A stretch of 64,000 nt of DNA from positions 14,887,582-14,951,581 of the forward strand of contig NC_063262.1 in assembly GCF_019578655.1 (NCBI RefSeq), read 5' to 3'. Source of the DNA: Ricinus communis. Lineage: Eukaryota > Streptophyta > Magnoliopsida > Malpighiales > Euphorbiaceae. The notes below the pieces were generated by a model that made no database searches, was not told the DNA's origin, and saw only the letters and a list, made by a program, of their open reading frames with translations. Shown piece by piece: positions 36,807-48,603 of this stretch. The position numbers and the translations under genes are program-made. Numbering within the stretch: the first letter of the stretch is position 1; every line of letters starts with the position of its first letter.

Positions 36807-38350
36807 TTACTTGGTGGGTAATTTTTTGACAGGTGTTTCATCTGCAAAAAGATCAAGTTGCGACTCTTCAGCAGAAAGAATCACAAATGCAGATTCATCT
36901 TGTTGATCGAATTTCTGAATTTCTTTTGAAGAACTATCGTCTACATATGAAAAATCAAGTGCTCTTTTCACTTTTTATTTAATATTAATTCCAGTTAGTT
37001 TCCTAATGAGTGTGGGCCTAAAAGGAGTGTGTTTTCCGGCATCTACAAGCACTACTCGATTCCTCACTATGTTTAAAGATATGCGTAACTTTAAATGATA
37101 AATTGTAAGGATCATCCAATCTAGTATTTAATACAATTTAAAAAATCTTTTCGACTCCAAATATTTTTGTCACTAGAGGAGGAATCGTGAGTTTGTCTTT
37201 ACATCCTTAAGCAAGATTTGCTGCCGGTAATCCAATAAGCTCGGTACCTGTATGTCCGAAAATAAGAAACCTTGTTTTATAATCTTTTCATCCAATGCAA
37301 CCAGTTTGTATGAGAAGAATATTACCATTTATTCAAAATCGATAACGTATAACAAATTTGCACTCACCTTATTTTGAAATCATTAACTTCATGAATGTCA
37401 AAATTAATAAAAAAATTTATGGCAGAAGAACTATTGACCGAAATTATATCTGCACTGTATATATAAATCAATTTGTGATCGGTTAGTGGAGATGTAAAAT
37501 AATAATATAATAACTGTAAAAATATTAAAAAAGTTCATCATTAAATTTCTTTATTATCATCGGTAAGAAAGCAACAACCACATGATCGTTTGATTCTTTT
37601 GCAAGAACTTCATATTCAGAAAAGTTGATTGCTCACTTATCCCAAAGAGTAATATCTAATTTTTCATTGCTGTAAAATTTATGAGTCAATAAGTAATAGA
37701 TTAAATGTAGCATGTTAGTAAATAAATAAAGAAATTTATATTAAAAGTATTTACGTTAAATTTTTTATCTGGATCCGACGCCTTTTCACGATTTTGCCTG
37801 TGATATTTGTTTCTTCAATGCCTTCAATAGAGATTATTTTTCCAAAAATATCTATAAATAAGAATAAGATAATGTCATATAATCTTATATATTTAAAAGT
37901 AATTTTGAATATTAATAACCAAATTACCTGTAAGCAATGTCCTATCGCCTGCTCTTGCTTTGATCACGTCAAAATCGACAAAGTCAAATTGATCAAATGG
38001 AATAAGTGAATCATAATCATTTATAGCTTTAACAAACGTGTTCCTGAGAAATCTGATGCGAAATGTGTGGTTGTTGATTTTATAATTCAGCTGTGTGGGT
38101 ATCAGCATAAAACAAGAGATATAGTAAACATTGCCTTCATACAGCATCACACGAGAATGATCAATAAACTGTTTTGGTATTGTTCCTTACATTGTATCAC
38201 TTTAAAGAAGAAACATTTCATAAGACTTTATACTGTTGGCAAGATATTAATAAATACCAATCAAATGGAGTACCATAAGAGAATACATATTTAAAATACC
38301 TTCTCATCTATCATTAAAAATTTGATACTAAATAAATCATCAAGGTTCGA
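36807..38350 (-). pseudogene. RPA-like single-strand-binding (OB-fold) gene of the Helitron
   Basis: At 38150-37893 it reads VYYISCFMLIPTQLNYKINN and FDQFDFVDFDVIKARAGDRT, the replication-protein-A-like domain carried by plant Helitrons. An intron with a good donor (LTG|GTAATT, near 37927) leads to a next exon near 37850-37750 (FGKIISIEGIEETNITGKIV then KRRRIQIKN). Further exon-like pieces follow at about 37690-37560 (NEKLDITLWDK, then an in-frame stop). The last block (36990-36807) has an acidic tail ending DETPVKKLPTK and TAA at 36809-36807. It probably coats single-stranded DNA during rolling-circle transposition. The stop near 37640 argues against function. Confidence 0.75.
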
Positions 38351-38388
38351 AATATTCACAAACGCCCATATTCTTGTAATATGAACTC

Positions 38389-39136
38389 TTAGTCGAATAT
38401 TTCTGCTTCTGCTATTAACTTTAGATAAGAGTGTGTATGAAATATTGCTGAGAAAAAATAGTTAACAAAATTTATAGAAAAAAGAAGCAAAACGAATAAA
38501 ATTATATATGCATAATACCTATATATCACATAATAAATCGTCAAAAATTTTAGAATATACAATATTTTTAGTACAATTAAAAATTTCACTACATAATATT
38601 CTTTACTGTTATTTATTAATATACATAAATTTTTATGAGAAGTAACTCTTGATAATGCAGCATACAACTGCCCATGACAGAAAACATTGATTGTGTAAAT
38701 ATAAATCAACTCCTTTTAATGTTTGTCCTTGACTTTTATTTATCGTCATACAATAACAAATTTTTATTAGGAACTGTCTTCTTTTCAATATAAATGAAAA
38801 CTTATTTTCAGTATAAGAAAGAACAACTCGAGGTATAAAAATCCTTTTGCCATAATTCAAGCCAATTATTATAATAACTTCAATGACTTTAACTGCTAAA
38901 TTAGTTAGCATTGATCTTGTATCATTACATAAACCGATGCTAGGATTGATATTACACAGTAACATAATGGGGGTATTTGTTTTTAATTTTAATTCATATT
39001 GTGGAAAACCATTAAAGTTTAAACTATTTAAAAATTCAATTGGATAAAGTACTTCTAATTCATCAATGCCACTTGATGTTTGACATATTGAATTTGAACT
39101 ATAATAAATATTTTCTTCATCAGGTATTAAATTCAT
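38389..39136 (-). pseudogene. PIF1-type Helitron helicase, C-terminal part
   Basis: At 39136-38720 it reads ELEVLYPIEFLNSLNFNGFP, then LKTNTPIMLLCNINPSIGLC and CYCMTINKSQGQTLKGVDLY, the late helicase motifs (MTINKSQGQT is the conserved SQGQT block). After a frame change near 38700 it continues HGQLYAALSRVTSHKNL, the final motif (YVALSR type). It is the continuation of the helicase at 47953-49896, separated from it by the MULE. Confidence 0.88.
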
Positions 39137-39146
39137 TATCTCTTCA

Positions 39147-39155
39147 TTAATAGTA
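39147..39155. repeat. MULE target-site duplication, left copy (TTAATAGTA)
   Basis: The identical 9-bp TTAATAGTA lies at 47944-47952, directly after the right terminal inverted repeat. Nine bases is the usual MULE duplication size. Confidence 0.93.
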
Positions 39156-39400
39156 GGGATAATTACAAATTTGGTATCTGAACTTTTTAATTTTTCCTAT
39201 TTTGGTGTCTAGATAATTGTTTTGTTCAATCATGTGTCTGAATGGAGAATTTTTTTATCAATATGGTGTTTTTAAATCTTTTGTGGTTGCCTGAGTGCTG
39301 ACTAGGCTGTGGGGCACGATTTGTTACTAATAAAAATTTGCCACGCCATATTTGCATAGTAATAAAAGACGGAAAAGACAAAAGTAATCTTAAACTCAAA
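39156..39400 (+). repeat. MULE terminal inverted repeat, left
   Basis: Shares with the right end, inverted, the blocks TTTAATCTTTTGTGGTTGCC-like (AAATCTTTTGTGGTTGCCTG here), AAATTTGCCACG and CATATTTGCATAGTAATAAA. Confidence 0.93.
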
Positions 39401-39601
39401 CAATATAGCAATAGTAAAAGTTAAAATTAATCTAAAAATATTTTTCAATCTACAGCACAAGCAACAAATCAAAGATACAAAATTATGAAAGAAGTTAGAA
39501 AAATAACTTCACGAGCTTGCAAGGAAAAGAGATCAAAAGTAAGCAAAAATATTTTCATTCGAAAAAGAGTGAAGAGAACGAAGCAATAGAAGAAATAAAA
39601 T

Positions 39602-39957
39602 TGTTGGTGTATGATACCTTCTGTGTTACGAACGTCATGGACAACTGCAAACCTAGGAAGGAGATTCTTGACATGCGCTATACGAAATGTAAGTAAGATC
39701 GCATCAACTATTTAAATATAAGGTTTAAGTTTTAATTTGTAATTGTCCCACTTCAAACTCTGCCTAATCTTGGGATGAAGGGTGGTTGTCAGTTTTTTCA
39801 GTGGGTTGACCCTCCAATATGTGCAAGGGCAAAACAAATTATACCTAGGCTGTTGCAAAGAATGAAAAAGATGGAAATGGAGATGCAAAGGAGTAGGATT
39901 AGAGAGAGGCTTATGTGGGCAACTGTAGTTTTAATTATTCTAGTCTTAGTGAAATGA
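39602..39957 (+). CDS. MULE-borne GRF-type zinc-finger protein with C-terminal membrane segment (2 exons)
   Basis: Two exons join in phase 0: 39602-39688 (GT donor GTAAGT at 39689) and 39781-39957 (acceptor AG 39779-39780, TGA stop). The protein reads CWCMIPSVLRTSWTTANLGR, RFLTCAIRN, then GGCQFFQWVDPPICARAKQI. This is the GRF zinc-finger pattern (CxC...TSWT..N.GRRF..C...GC.FF.W.DPP) with all four likely zinc-binding cysteines. A basic helix (LLQRMKKMEMEMQRSRIRER) and a hydrophobic tail (LMWATVVLIILVLVK) follow. It is like the small plant proteins named At4g04775-like. A stop lies just upstream in frame (39596), so the true start is unclear; an ATG at 39611 would lose the CxC pair. It lies just inside the left TIR, convergent with the transposase. 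Function is unknown. Confidence 0.75.
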
Positions 39958-40560
39958 AGGTTGTTAATTATTTAATGGATGTATTTTTAGTGTTTGTGAG
40001 AAGTTAGTTTGTATTTTGGGTTAAACTAAAATGAAATAAGGAAGAATTGATGAATGTATTTGGATAATATTTATGAATGAAAAGAACTATAAGTTATGCA
40101 TATTACTTGTTTGATGAAATGCCAACAAGAGCTTAGGTTTTGCCTTCTTTTGTAATAAATTATAACATATGTGACTTGAGCTTTCGAGTATTTTGGAATT
40201 AAAGTGTTGTACATAATTAAGTAAATAAAAATTGCTTGTGTATGTAGGCTGTGTTTATGGATGAAAAAAATTTGATGGATATCTATTACTTGTCTGATAA
40301 AAATAATAACTGAATAGACTCAGTTTAAACTTATCCACCGAAGTGACGGATACAATACAGAAAAACCATAATGTAACAAAATAGTACAACTGCAAATTTT
40401 ACTTAAACCATAGTTTGGCCAAATACAAAGGCATTAACCAAGTATAGTATGCTTGGATAAGTCACAACACTTAAATAACAAAAGCTGAGATTTAACAAAA
40501 CTAGCAAAAGACATTAGTTCCTTTTGTTTGTTTCAAAAAATGAACAAAATAACAACTGAC
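39958..40560. other. Spacer between the two MULE genes
   Basis: AT-rich sequence between the stop of the GRF gene and the end of the transposase; probably both 3' UTRs. No ORF of note. Confidence 0.5.
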
Positions 40561-43368
40561 AATATTCGTCAAAGTCTATCTTGAGCTGTTGACTCTTGTG
40601 TTTAGTGGAAAGCAAATCTTGATTCAACTGAAGTTGTCAGTCATTTATCACTTTTTTCTTTGATTTTGTAACTATACGACCTTTAGTAGATGACATTCTT
40701 CCCTTTACCTTTTGAAGTTGTAGGCTTGGCATTAGTCTTTTTTTAAGCATTTGCCTACATAAAATGTTAATTACTCAAGTAAATAACAATAAATGGCTAA
40801 CATACTGAAAGCATTTGATATTTGAATAGTGTATGGTAGTACTTGAAGCTGTGAACCCATGATGAAATGCTTCCTTTATTTCTTGAAACCTTGATCCCTC
40901 TCTATCATAAAGCTAGGCTCGGGCTCATTTCCAATTCATTTTTTTCTCCAATTTCTATAACTCTTTCTCCAAGGGTATGAGGCTGTAGTAAATTGACATG
41001 TTATAACTATATATGAAATATTACTGTATATTAAAATCTTATAGTTGAATGTAACTTACATTAAGAATCTGTGTGTTAGTCTGAAGGTTAATGTATAATC
41101 TATTAACCATATGGAGGTTTCTTTGCGAATGATGACTTCCATGGCTGAGTGGCTTTGTCATATGCATGTTTTCTTTTTCTTGTATATCCTTTAAGTGAAG
41201 TCAATCCCATATCATCACTAACTGATGCATTATGCTGAAAGGAAAAAGATGTATATGCATGTTTATAGCACCAAATGTAAACTAACACCAACAGAATTAA
41301 ACAACAATTATTATAATATACCACCTCAACAAAAAATATGTGAATAGAAGAATCCTGAGTAGTAGTTTTTGTAGTCTCTTTTATTGTCTACACAATCATT
41401 TAGACAAATTAATATTACAGATTTTTAATTAATATAATGAAACTAACATAATGCAAATCACACTTACATGGAAATTAGATTGGCTTCCTGCTTGAGGAAT
41501 TTCTTAATGACTTTGCAACTATTGCTGCTGTTCTTCTGGCAACTCAAATCTGCTTGTGGTACCCTGTGAAGCATTTCTCTCTTTCAACATTTTACATGTC
41601 TTCATGTTATGTCTAACCTCATAGCATGCTTGACATGTCATCATCATTCCTTTCCTAGATAGTTTTGTCCCACTTATAAGTTCATGCTCTTCAGGTTTCC
41701 TATTCTTTGCTGGCTTGCGAGGCATTCTTCTGTGAGGAGGGGGCTGAGGTGGATCTATCTCCATTGTTTGCCAAAACTTACAACTATTCATAGGACCCAT
41801 CATAAAAGAATATGTGTCTTTGTATTTTTCCTTCCTATAACAGCTATGAACAAAATCTTTAGGATTTTTTCCTAAGTGATGAATAGCACACACAACATGG
41901 TGGCATGGGATCCCTATCAATCTCAACCTCGACAAGGGCATGTTGGTTCTTCAATTCAACCACATAAGTATCACCTTTATATTATATTTCAAATCCATTA
42001 TCTCCATTCCATAACATATGACAAGAAGTACTTTCAACATAACTATCATATAACTTTTTCCTAATTCTGGGTCCAGAATGAGAAATCCACTTCTCACACA
42101 TGTCTCTATTAGTTCTTAGTCTACTCATCACCATCTTTCTAATATCCTCCAACATAGATAATATATTTTTTTCTCTAGCATCAGCAATATTACCATTAAA
42201 TTTTTCTATTAAATCATTGTATACAATACCACATTTTACCTGAGTATTAAAATAAGCCCTGCACCAATGTCTCGGATGTGTATTAAAGATATCATTAAAT
42301 CCCTTTAGTGTTAATTTTTTCAATTCTTTCATATTGGCTTTAAAATCTAGCATGCTATTGAATTTGGTAGAAATCAAAAATTGCTTCTGTGAAGTTTTAT
42401 CCCTGTGCTTTTTCCTCCAATTTACATGCAAGTGCCTTGCACAACACTTATGCTCTGCCTTTGGTAGAAATGTTCCCGCAGTATTTAGTAGTCCCTATAA
42501 ATAATTGAAAGACATGTACATTAAAGCAGTAGTAACGACCTATAAATCTAAAGCATATTTAATTTTACAAAAAAGTGGAAAGTTAGAAAGAGCATACCTT
42601 TTGTTGATCTGTAATTATTGTCCACCTATCCCCATCCTCCATTTTCAAGTCTGGTATAATAAGCTTAATGAACCTTTCCCAATTGAAATAATTCTCTCTT
42701 GTAACTACAGACCAAGCCACAAGGAACATTTGATTGTTCCCATCCTACCAATAGCAGCAAGTATCTTTCCTTTTACTACCCCTTTGAGAAAACAACTGTC
42801 CAAGCCTAGAACTTTTCTACATCCAACTAAAAATCCCTTTTTCAAACAGTCAAAAGAAATATACATCCTTTCAAATATAGGAAGAGTGTTAGGTAAAGGC
42901 CTATAAAACCTTTATTTCAATTGTTATTCTAGGATTGGATCTCTCAATTTCTCCCAAATAGTCCCATAATTTTGCAAATTCTTCTTTCACATCGCCCTCA
43001 AGCTTTGATAATGTTAACACCTTAGCTCTCATCATCTATGTCAATGTAACTTCAACATTCAAATCTTGTTTAACCAATTTCTTTAGATCTGGAAGCTTCA
43101 TTGCAGTAATACATGTAAACTTATGCAAATATTTTGTATGACATACCACATGTGTGTTCACCAATAAAACTTTTTATTAGAAATATATTTCTAGATTTCT
43201 CAACCGATGCATAAAGGCAAAAAGGGCATGTATTCTTTACACACTTAACTCTAACTTGCCCATTTGTATTTCTAATAAGCTTAAGCTATTTCCTTTCTTG
43301 GATAGAATACCTTGTAATCACCTCTTTAAACTCTGCAACATGTTTAAAAGTCAATCCTAGGCAAATAC

Positions 43369-44810
43369 TGATGGGCTACTGAAGCAACCTATACTTAAGG
43401 CAGTAAACCTATCGATGTGGCCTAGCACTAGTGAGTATTAAAGTCGTATCCTTGGAGATCGGGTGAACCTAGAGTTACTACTGTTCGCTATGTTATCTAG
43501 TTTGAAATAGGGTGTGAGAAGTCTAAATTAACTAACTAATGATTATGAATGCAAATAAATAAATGAACAACAACTAACAATCGAAAGACAACCGCAACAA
43601 GAGAAACAAACCCAAAAGGGACCTAAGTGATGGAATTCTAAAGGTTGATTTTATAAATTACCAATCTTGCTTACCCGTGCCTAGATCCTGAATCGAACTC
43701 GGTTCCTCTCTCAAGCTCACCGAGTTCCTAAACCTGCACTAACCTAATGGAATCTCTTCCTATCAGATTATTACAGATTAGCATTAAGCGTGATGTAGAA
43801 CTATTAAGAGTTGTTAATTCTTAATCCGGCGAGTAAATTAACCTTATCTCTAAGTGTTAACTACCAGTTCTTACTATTCAAATTCTAGTTATGACAAGCA
43901 TTTCTCAATGTCAAGAAACAACCCAAAAGACAATTAATTCAACGTCTCAAATTACTGAATCAAACTTTATTACTGAATAACAAGAAGATTACAAGAATGG
44001 CAAATACAAATCTAACAACTAAGCACAATCCATCAACAATAAAGACCCTAATAGGTTCAAAAGCTCTAGCTACTCATGTTCATAGTTAAAACAAGGTAAG
44101 AAACAAATAATGAAAAGCAAAATGAAAGCATGTATACCCTTCTCTTTCAAGTTGGATGAGAAACCCTAATTTTCCAATTCAAAATATCAAACCCTAATTT
44201 GCCTCTTGAATGCTCCCAAATCTTGTCTTGATCTTCAAATCGATGTTGAAACAAGTGTAATCCTTCATTCAATTGATGAAATTGATCTCCCAAAGTCGAC
44301 AATTGAGGTCTAGAAACAAATGAATTGAGTGTGTATATTGGAAATCAAGTTAGAAAATCGAGAGACCATTCACCAAATCAAATTTGCCTATATAGTCCCT
44401 GCAGCGTGGTCAAGCTGTCTTTGGTCGACGCAAGTGAGTCCAGCCATCTTTGGTCGACGGACCTCTTCCAGGCCGTGCCCAAGCCGGTGCTGAGCTACCA
44501 TGGGCCATGGTGGAGGCCATGTTGGCTACGGAAACTGTGCTAAAATGGCACTTCTGGGGCATCTTCTTGACAATTTAGCATGGCCGGAGTCCAGGCCGTG
44601 CTCAACCCTCGAAATGCTAGTCCTTGCTCAATTTGATGGATTCTGGTCCATAATTACGCGTATTTCCCTCAATTGTTGATAGTGTCCTTCGAAAATGACT
44701 TAAAACGTGAAAGGAAACAAAAGACAGGTGATTCTAGCATAAAATGAGATAATTATGCACAAGAATATAAACAATTGGGCATGAAAATATGTGTAGTATG
44801 ATGCCTATCA
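43369..44810. mobile_element. Solo LTR, 1442 bp, inside the MULE transposase
   Basis: Runs TGATGGGC...GCCTATCA with a perfect 5-bp target duplication AATAC (43364-43368 and 44811-44815). No internal retroelement sequence, so it is a solo LTR left by intra-element recombination. Blocks shared with 44965-46418 include AAGGCAGT, CTATTAAG(A/C)(G/T)TTGTTAATTC and TTAACCTTATCTCTAAG. A GC-rich patch lies at about 44400-44620. Confidence 0.9.
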
Positions 44811-44964
44811 AATACTTATCTTTTCAGCTTTAGTTGGAAATTTGCTTCTCCTCCTTACTACATGATCATCATCAGATCCATCAGTACTAACAACAAACCA
44901 TTCATCATCTGACTCAATAATGTCATCATGAACCCCTTCTTCTTCAGCACCAGTACTAAAAACT

Positions 44965-46418
44965 TGATGGGTGCTACTCGTATTAGCTACAATCTAAGGC
45001 AGTGTACCTATCAATGCAGTCTAGCACTAATGGCGAGTATCAAGGTCGTATTCCTCGGGAAAGTGAAAGCCCAGAGTTACTCTTTTGTTCTTTGTTATAT
45101 TAACCTAAAATTAGCGATAAATAATTTCTAAACTAACTAATAGCTACAAGCTAAGTCCTAAGGGAGATGCAAGAGTAATTGATAAATGAAATAATCAAAA
45201 CAAGAAGACAAACCCAAAGGGAATCTAAACTAGTTGGCAATCAAACAAAAGATAAAGGATCAGAGAGTCTAATTATGCTACCCGTGGACAAATTCTTAAC
45301 CGAATTCGGTTTCTCTCTCGAGATAACCGAATTCCTAAACCTAATAACCTAAAGTTGGAATCTCATCTTAACGATTGATTTTTAAATTAGCATTAAGCTT
45401 TAATCCGCCTCTATTAAGCTTTGTTAATTCTTAATCCGGCTAGTTAATTATCCTTATCTCTAAGCGATTATTAACCAGTTCTTGCTATTCAAAATTCCAA
45501 TTGCCCAATGGACTTCTCAATCACACAAAGCAATCTAACCACACAATTCACAACGTCTCATGAATAATGCATTATCTTATTAATACTGAAAGCAAGAAGA
45601 ATACAAAACTAATCCAAACAATCCAACAATATAATACTAAGCCAACATAGTAAAGAAATCCCAATGGATTTAATCCATCTAGCTAATCATGTTCATTATC
45701 AAAATACACAAGAATTCAATTACAACGATGAGTAAAGGTAGAGAAAACCCGATTACACCCTTGGATGAGAGTAAACAGCCCCAATTCCTCTTGCTCAATC
45801 TTGAATCGATCCTTGTTCCTCTTACTCGATTTAAAAACCAATCGACGAACCTTGCCCAATCTTTAATCTTCGATGGGAATCCGATTGAAACCTTGATCCA
45901 AGTCTCCTTTTCTCTTGGTTTCAGCTTAGAAAACCCTTAGAGAGAGAAATATTAGGGTTTGGGACGTTCTAACCCTAGCCGCCTTCTACTTTTCCTCTCT
46001 TCGTTCTTTTAATTAATACCCCCTGCCGCCTCCAACACGGCCGTGTCCCTGGCCGTGTTGGGGACACGAGCTGGTGTTTCTGGCCGTGTTACTCTCTATG
46101 GCCGTGCTCCCTAAAAACTTTTTTTTCTTTCATGTTTGACGCATCCAACACGGCCGTGTTGGTGTCCGTGTTGGTAACACGGTCAGCGTTGAATCCAACA
46201 CGGCCGTGTTAACCTTCCACATGGGCATACTTAGCTCGTTTCAGCAGCTTTGACGTCCAATTATGCTCTAATTCTTTTCTTTATTATCCTTTGACCTCTT
46301 TTGGACCTAATGCACACAAACATACGTATAGGGTGAGTGTTGAGACCAATTCACATCCAAATATCCATAAAATCAATCTTAAAAACCCCATTTAGATGTG
46401 TGTATTTTACGCACATCA
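44965..46418. mobile_element. Second related solo LTR, 1454 bp, inside the MULE transposase
   Basis: Runs TGATGGGTGC...GCACATCA and is collinear with the LTR at 43369-44810. Flanking transposase sequence continues on both sides. I see no matching 5-bp duplication (AAACT on the left, CATTT on the right), unlike its neighbour. Its GC-rich part carries repeated palindromic ACACGGCCGTGT motifs (about 46033-46210). Confidence 0.8.
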
Positions 46419-47696
46419 CATTTAGATCTTCTACATCTGCATCTTCATTTCTCTTAAATCCTCCCTCAACTTCAGTATCTTCACCTTGATCATTAGTTGC
46501 AGTAGCAGTACTAGGTCATTCCTCAGCACTCTTATCTATGTTAGTTATAATAGATCTGACCTCCCTATTTAAACCCAACCCACCTTCACAAACATTCACC
46601 TCAATAAAGGTGTCTCCTTTCAACAAATCTTTAGATATGATGCCTAACACCTCATATGGAATACCTTCTTTAGTCACATCACTAAGACTTTCAAGTACTG
46701 CATCTATTTCTTCACGTAATGAAGGTTGAGTCAGCTCCACATTAATGCCTCCAGCTACCACATCTTCATTACTTTTCCCTCCCTCTTCAATTACATCACT
46801 TTGACCCACTTCTATATTTACTAAATTCTGATCCATACCAACAAATGCCTTCTCATTAAATGAAAAATCAAAATCATCTCGTGTAATATAAAATATTTAA
46901 CTATTTTCCTTCCTAGTACCATTTAAGCTTTAGAATCTGCTGAATTTACTATTTTACTCCATTCAATCTTGTGCTCCACAAACACATCAACCCTACAATG
47001 GTTTTCTACCAGCTCATGAAAGGTTGAAATGGATCCCTCATGCAAAAGTCTCAAGCCAAGTGATAAAGGTTGATTCAATACACTAAAGTGTATTTTTGTC
47101 AGCTTTCTATTACCTAATTGTGGTTGTATTTGCTGTTCCAAATAAGGTATACTAATAACTCCTATATCTGTTATCCCCACTATGTACTATAACCCCGAGC
47201 ATAAAATATAGTTTGAGGACCACTAGGCTCTCTAACAAAGATTTCACCATAAAATATATTAATCACGTGAATACTCATTTTGCAACCATGGAAACAAAAG
47301 AAAGTCAATATGACAACTACAACACAGTACCCAAGCACCCATTTGCTAAACTTAAATAAAAAATGCGATTAAGTTTAATAAGATCATATTTTAATAATAA
47401 AGAAATAACTAAAGACATAGTTAATAGTAAAAAGAGAGTAAAAGTTTGAGTACCTTTTCACATGAAGGCAAGGTGTACCAAACTACTTCAATCTGTAATG
47501 CAAATCGTCAAAGTGAAACAACTAAAGACTGTTATTTTGCTTCAAATCGATTAAATCGTATTGTAATCCCTAATTCCCTAATTTTAATTTCAATAGCTTC
47601 CATTATGGGAAGAAGGAATAGAAGGATAAAGTTAGGTTAAGTTTTCAATAATTAAAAAGTTTTTAATAATCCCTAATTCCCAATTTTAACGGGTTT

Positions 47697-47943
47697 ATTC
47701 AAGTTTAAGGTTACTTTTATCTTTTTCTTCTTTTATTACTATGCAAATATGACGTGGCAAATTTTTCATTGACAAATCGTTGCCCACATAGTTCGGTCAG
47801 CATTCAGGCAACCACAAAAGATCTAAAAACACCACATTAATATTTTTTTTTTTCTGTTCAAACACCTGATTAAACAAAAAATTTATCTACATACCAAAAT
47901 AGAAAAAATTAGAAAGTCCCGACACCAAATTTGCAATTATCCT
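47697..47943 (-). repeat. MULE terminal inverted repeat, right
   Basis: Reverse complement of the left end; shared blocks include CAGGCAACCACAAAAGATCT and TTTATTACTATGCAAATATG on the + strand. Confidence 0.93.
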
Positions 47944-48603
47944 TTAATAGTATTAACAATTTCATTAGTTGGTATTATTATGGATCTATCTTTAATATAT
48001 GCATGATTAGCATAATTATTTAGTAAATCTAGATATGTTCCTTTGATAATTTGTTTTATTGGATTTATGTAATATATTATTAATAAAGTTTGAGAAATTC
48101 TTATCCAATTACTTTCAACGTCATCTTTGTTAATTTTTTCTGCAGGCGTTGCATTATCTCCAATTGATAAAATCCAGTTTGCAAAATTATTAAGTTCATT
48201 TTTATTATTGTTATCTTTAGATATAGAAGTAGCCGTACATTAATAGTAATTTATATATTTTAAAAAACTCCCATAAATAAGACTTTGTTATCGATGCATT
48301 TGTAATATCCGTTTTAGTGCCTCGAACAATAACTGGTAGAATCTATCTAAAATCACCACCTAATAATATATTTTTTCCACCAAAAAGGTTATCAACTTTT
48401 TCATTTTCTGCTTTATACAAAATATCTTTTAAAGATCTATCTGATGCTTCAAAACTGTATTTATGACTCATATGAGCCTCATCCCAAATAATTAAACTTG
48501 TATGTTCTATTAATTTTTCTAATTGAGTTCATTTCTTAATTTCACATGTAGAAAATTCATTTATATTTATCGGTATTTTAAATCTAGAATGAGCCATTCT
48601 ACG

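Larger units (their letters stand above)
40560..47278 (-). pseudogene. MULE transposase, broken and split by two solo LTRs
   Basis: Minus strand, starting at an ATG at 47278-47276 (MSIHVINIFYGEIFVREPSG). The N-terminal PB1-like part runs to 46923. An acidic linker follows (46836-46516 and 44960-44820, for example EEEGVHDDIIESDDEWFVVS), interrupted by the two LTRs. Next are a DNA-binding zinc domain (about 43360-43100), the catalytic core (about 43000-42500: NNQMFLVAWSVVTRENYFNW and RWTIITDQQK), and 42431-41982 (GFNDIFNTHPRHWCRAYF). The SWIM zinc finger is at 41941 (CPC, then after a frame change GIPCHHVVCAIHHLG), and a CCHC knuckle (CQACYEVRHNMKTC) lies near 41620. A short exon-like tail runs to about 40560. 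Stops near 47200 and shifts near 41925 show it is dead. Confidence 0.88.
39156..47943 (-). mobile_element. Mutator-like element (MULE), 8.8 kb, inserted in the Helitron helicase
   Basis: Terminal inverted repeats of about 245 bp (39156-39400 and about 47697-47943) start GGGATAATTACAAATTTGG / AGGATAATTGCAAATTTGG and agree over most of their length. A perfect 9-bp duplication, TTAATAGTA, flanks them. Inside are a minus-strand transposase and a plus-strand GRF zinc-finger gene. Two solo LTRs (43369-44810, 44965-46418) were added later; without them the MULE would be about 5.9 kb. Confidence 0.95.

Noticed and set aside
42505..42906. 133-codon plus-strand frame in the MULE
   Set aside because: Antisense of the transposase catalytic core, which reads as NNQMFLVAWSVV and WTIITDQQK on the minus strand.
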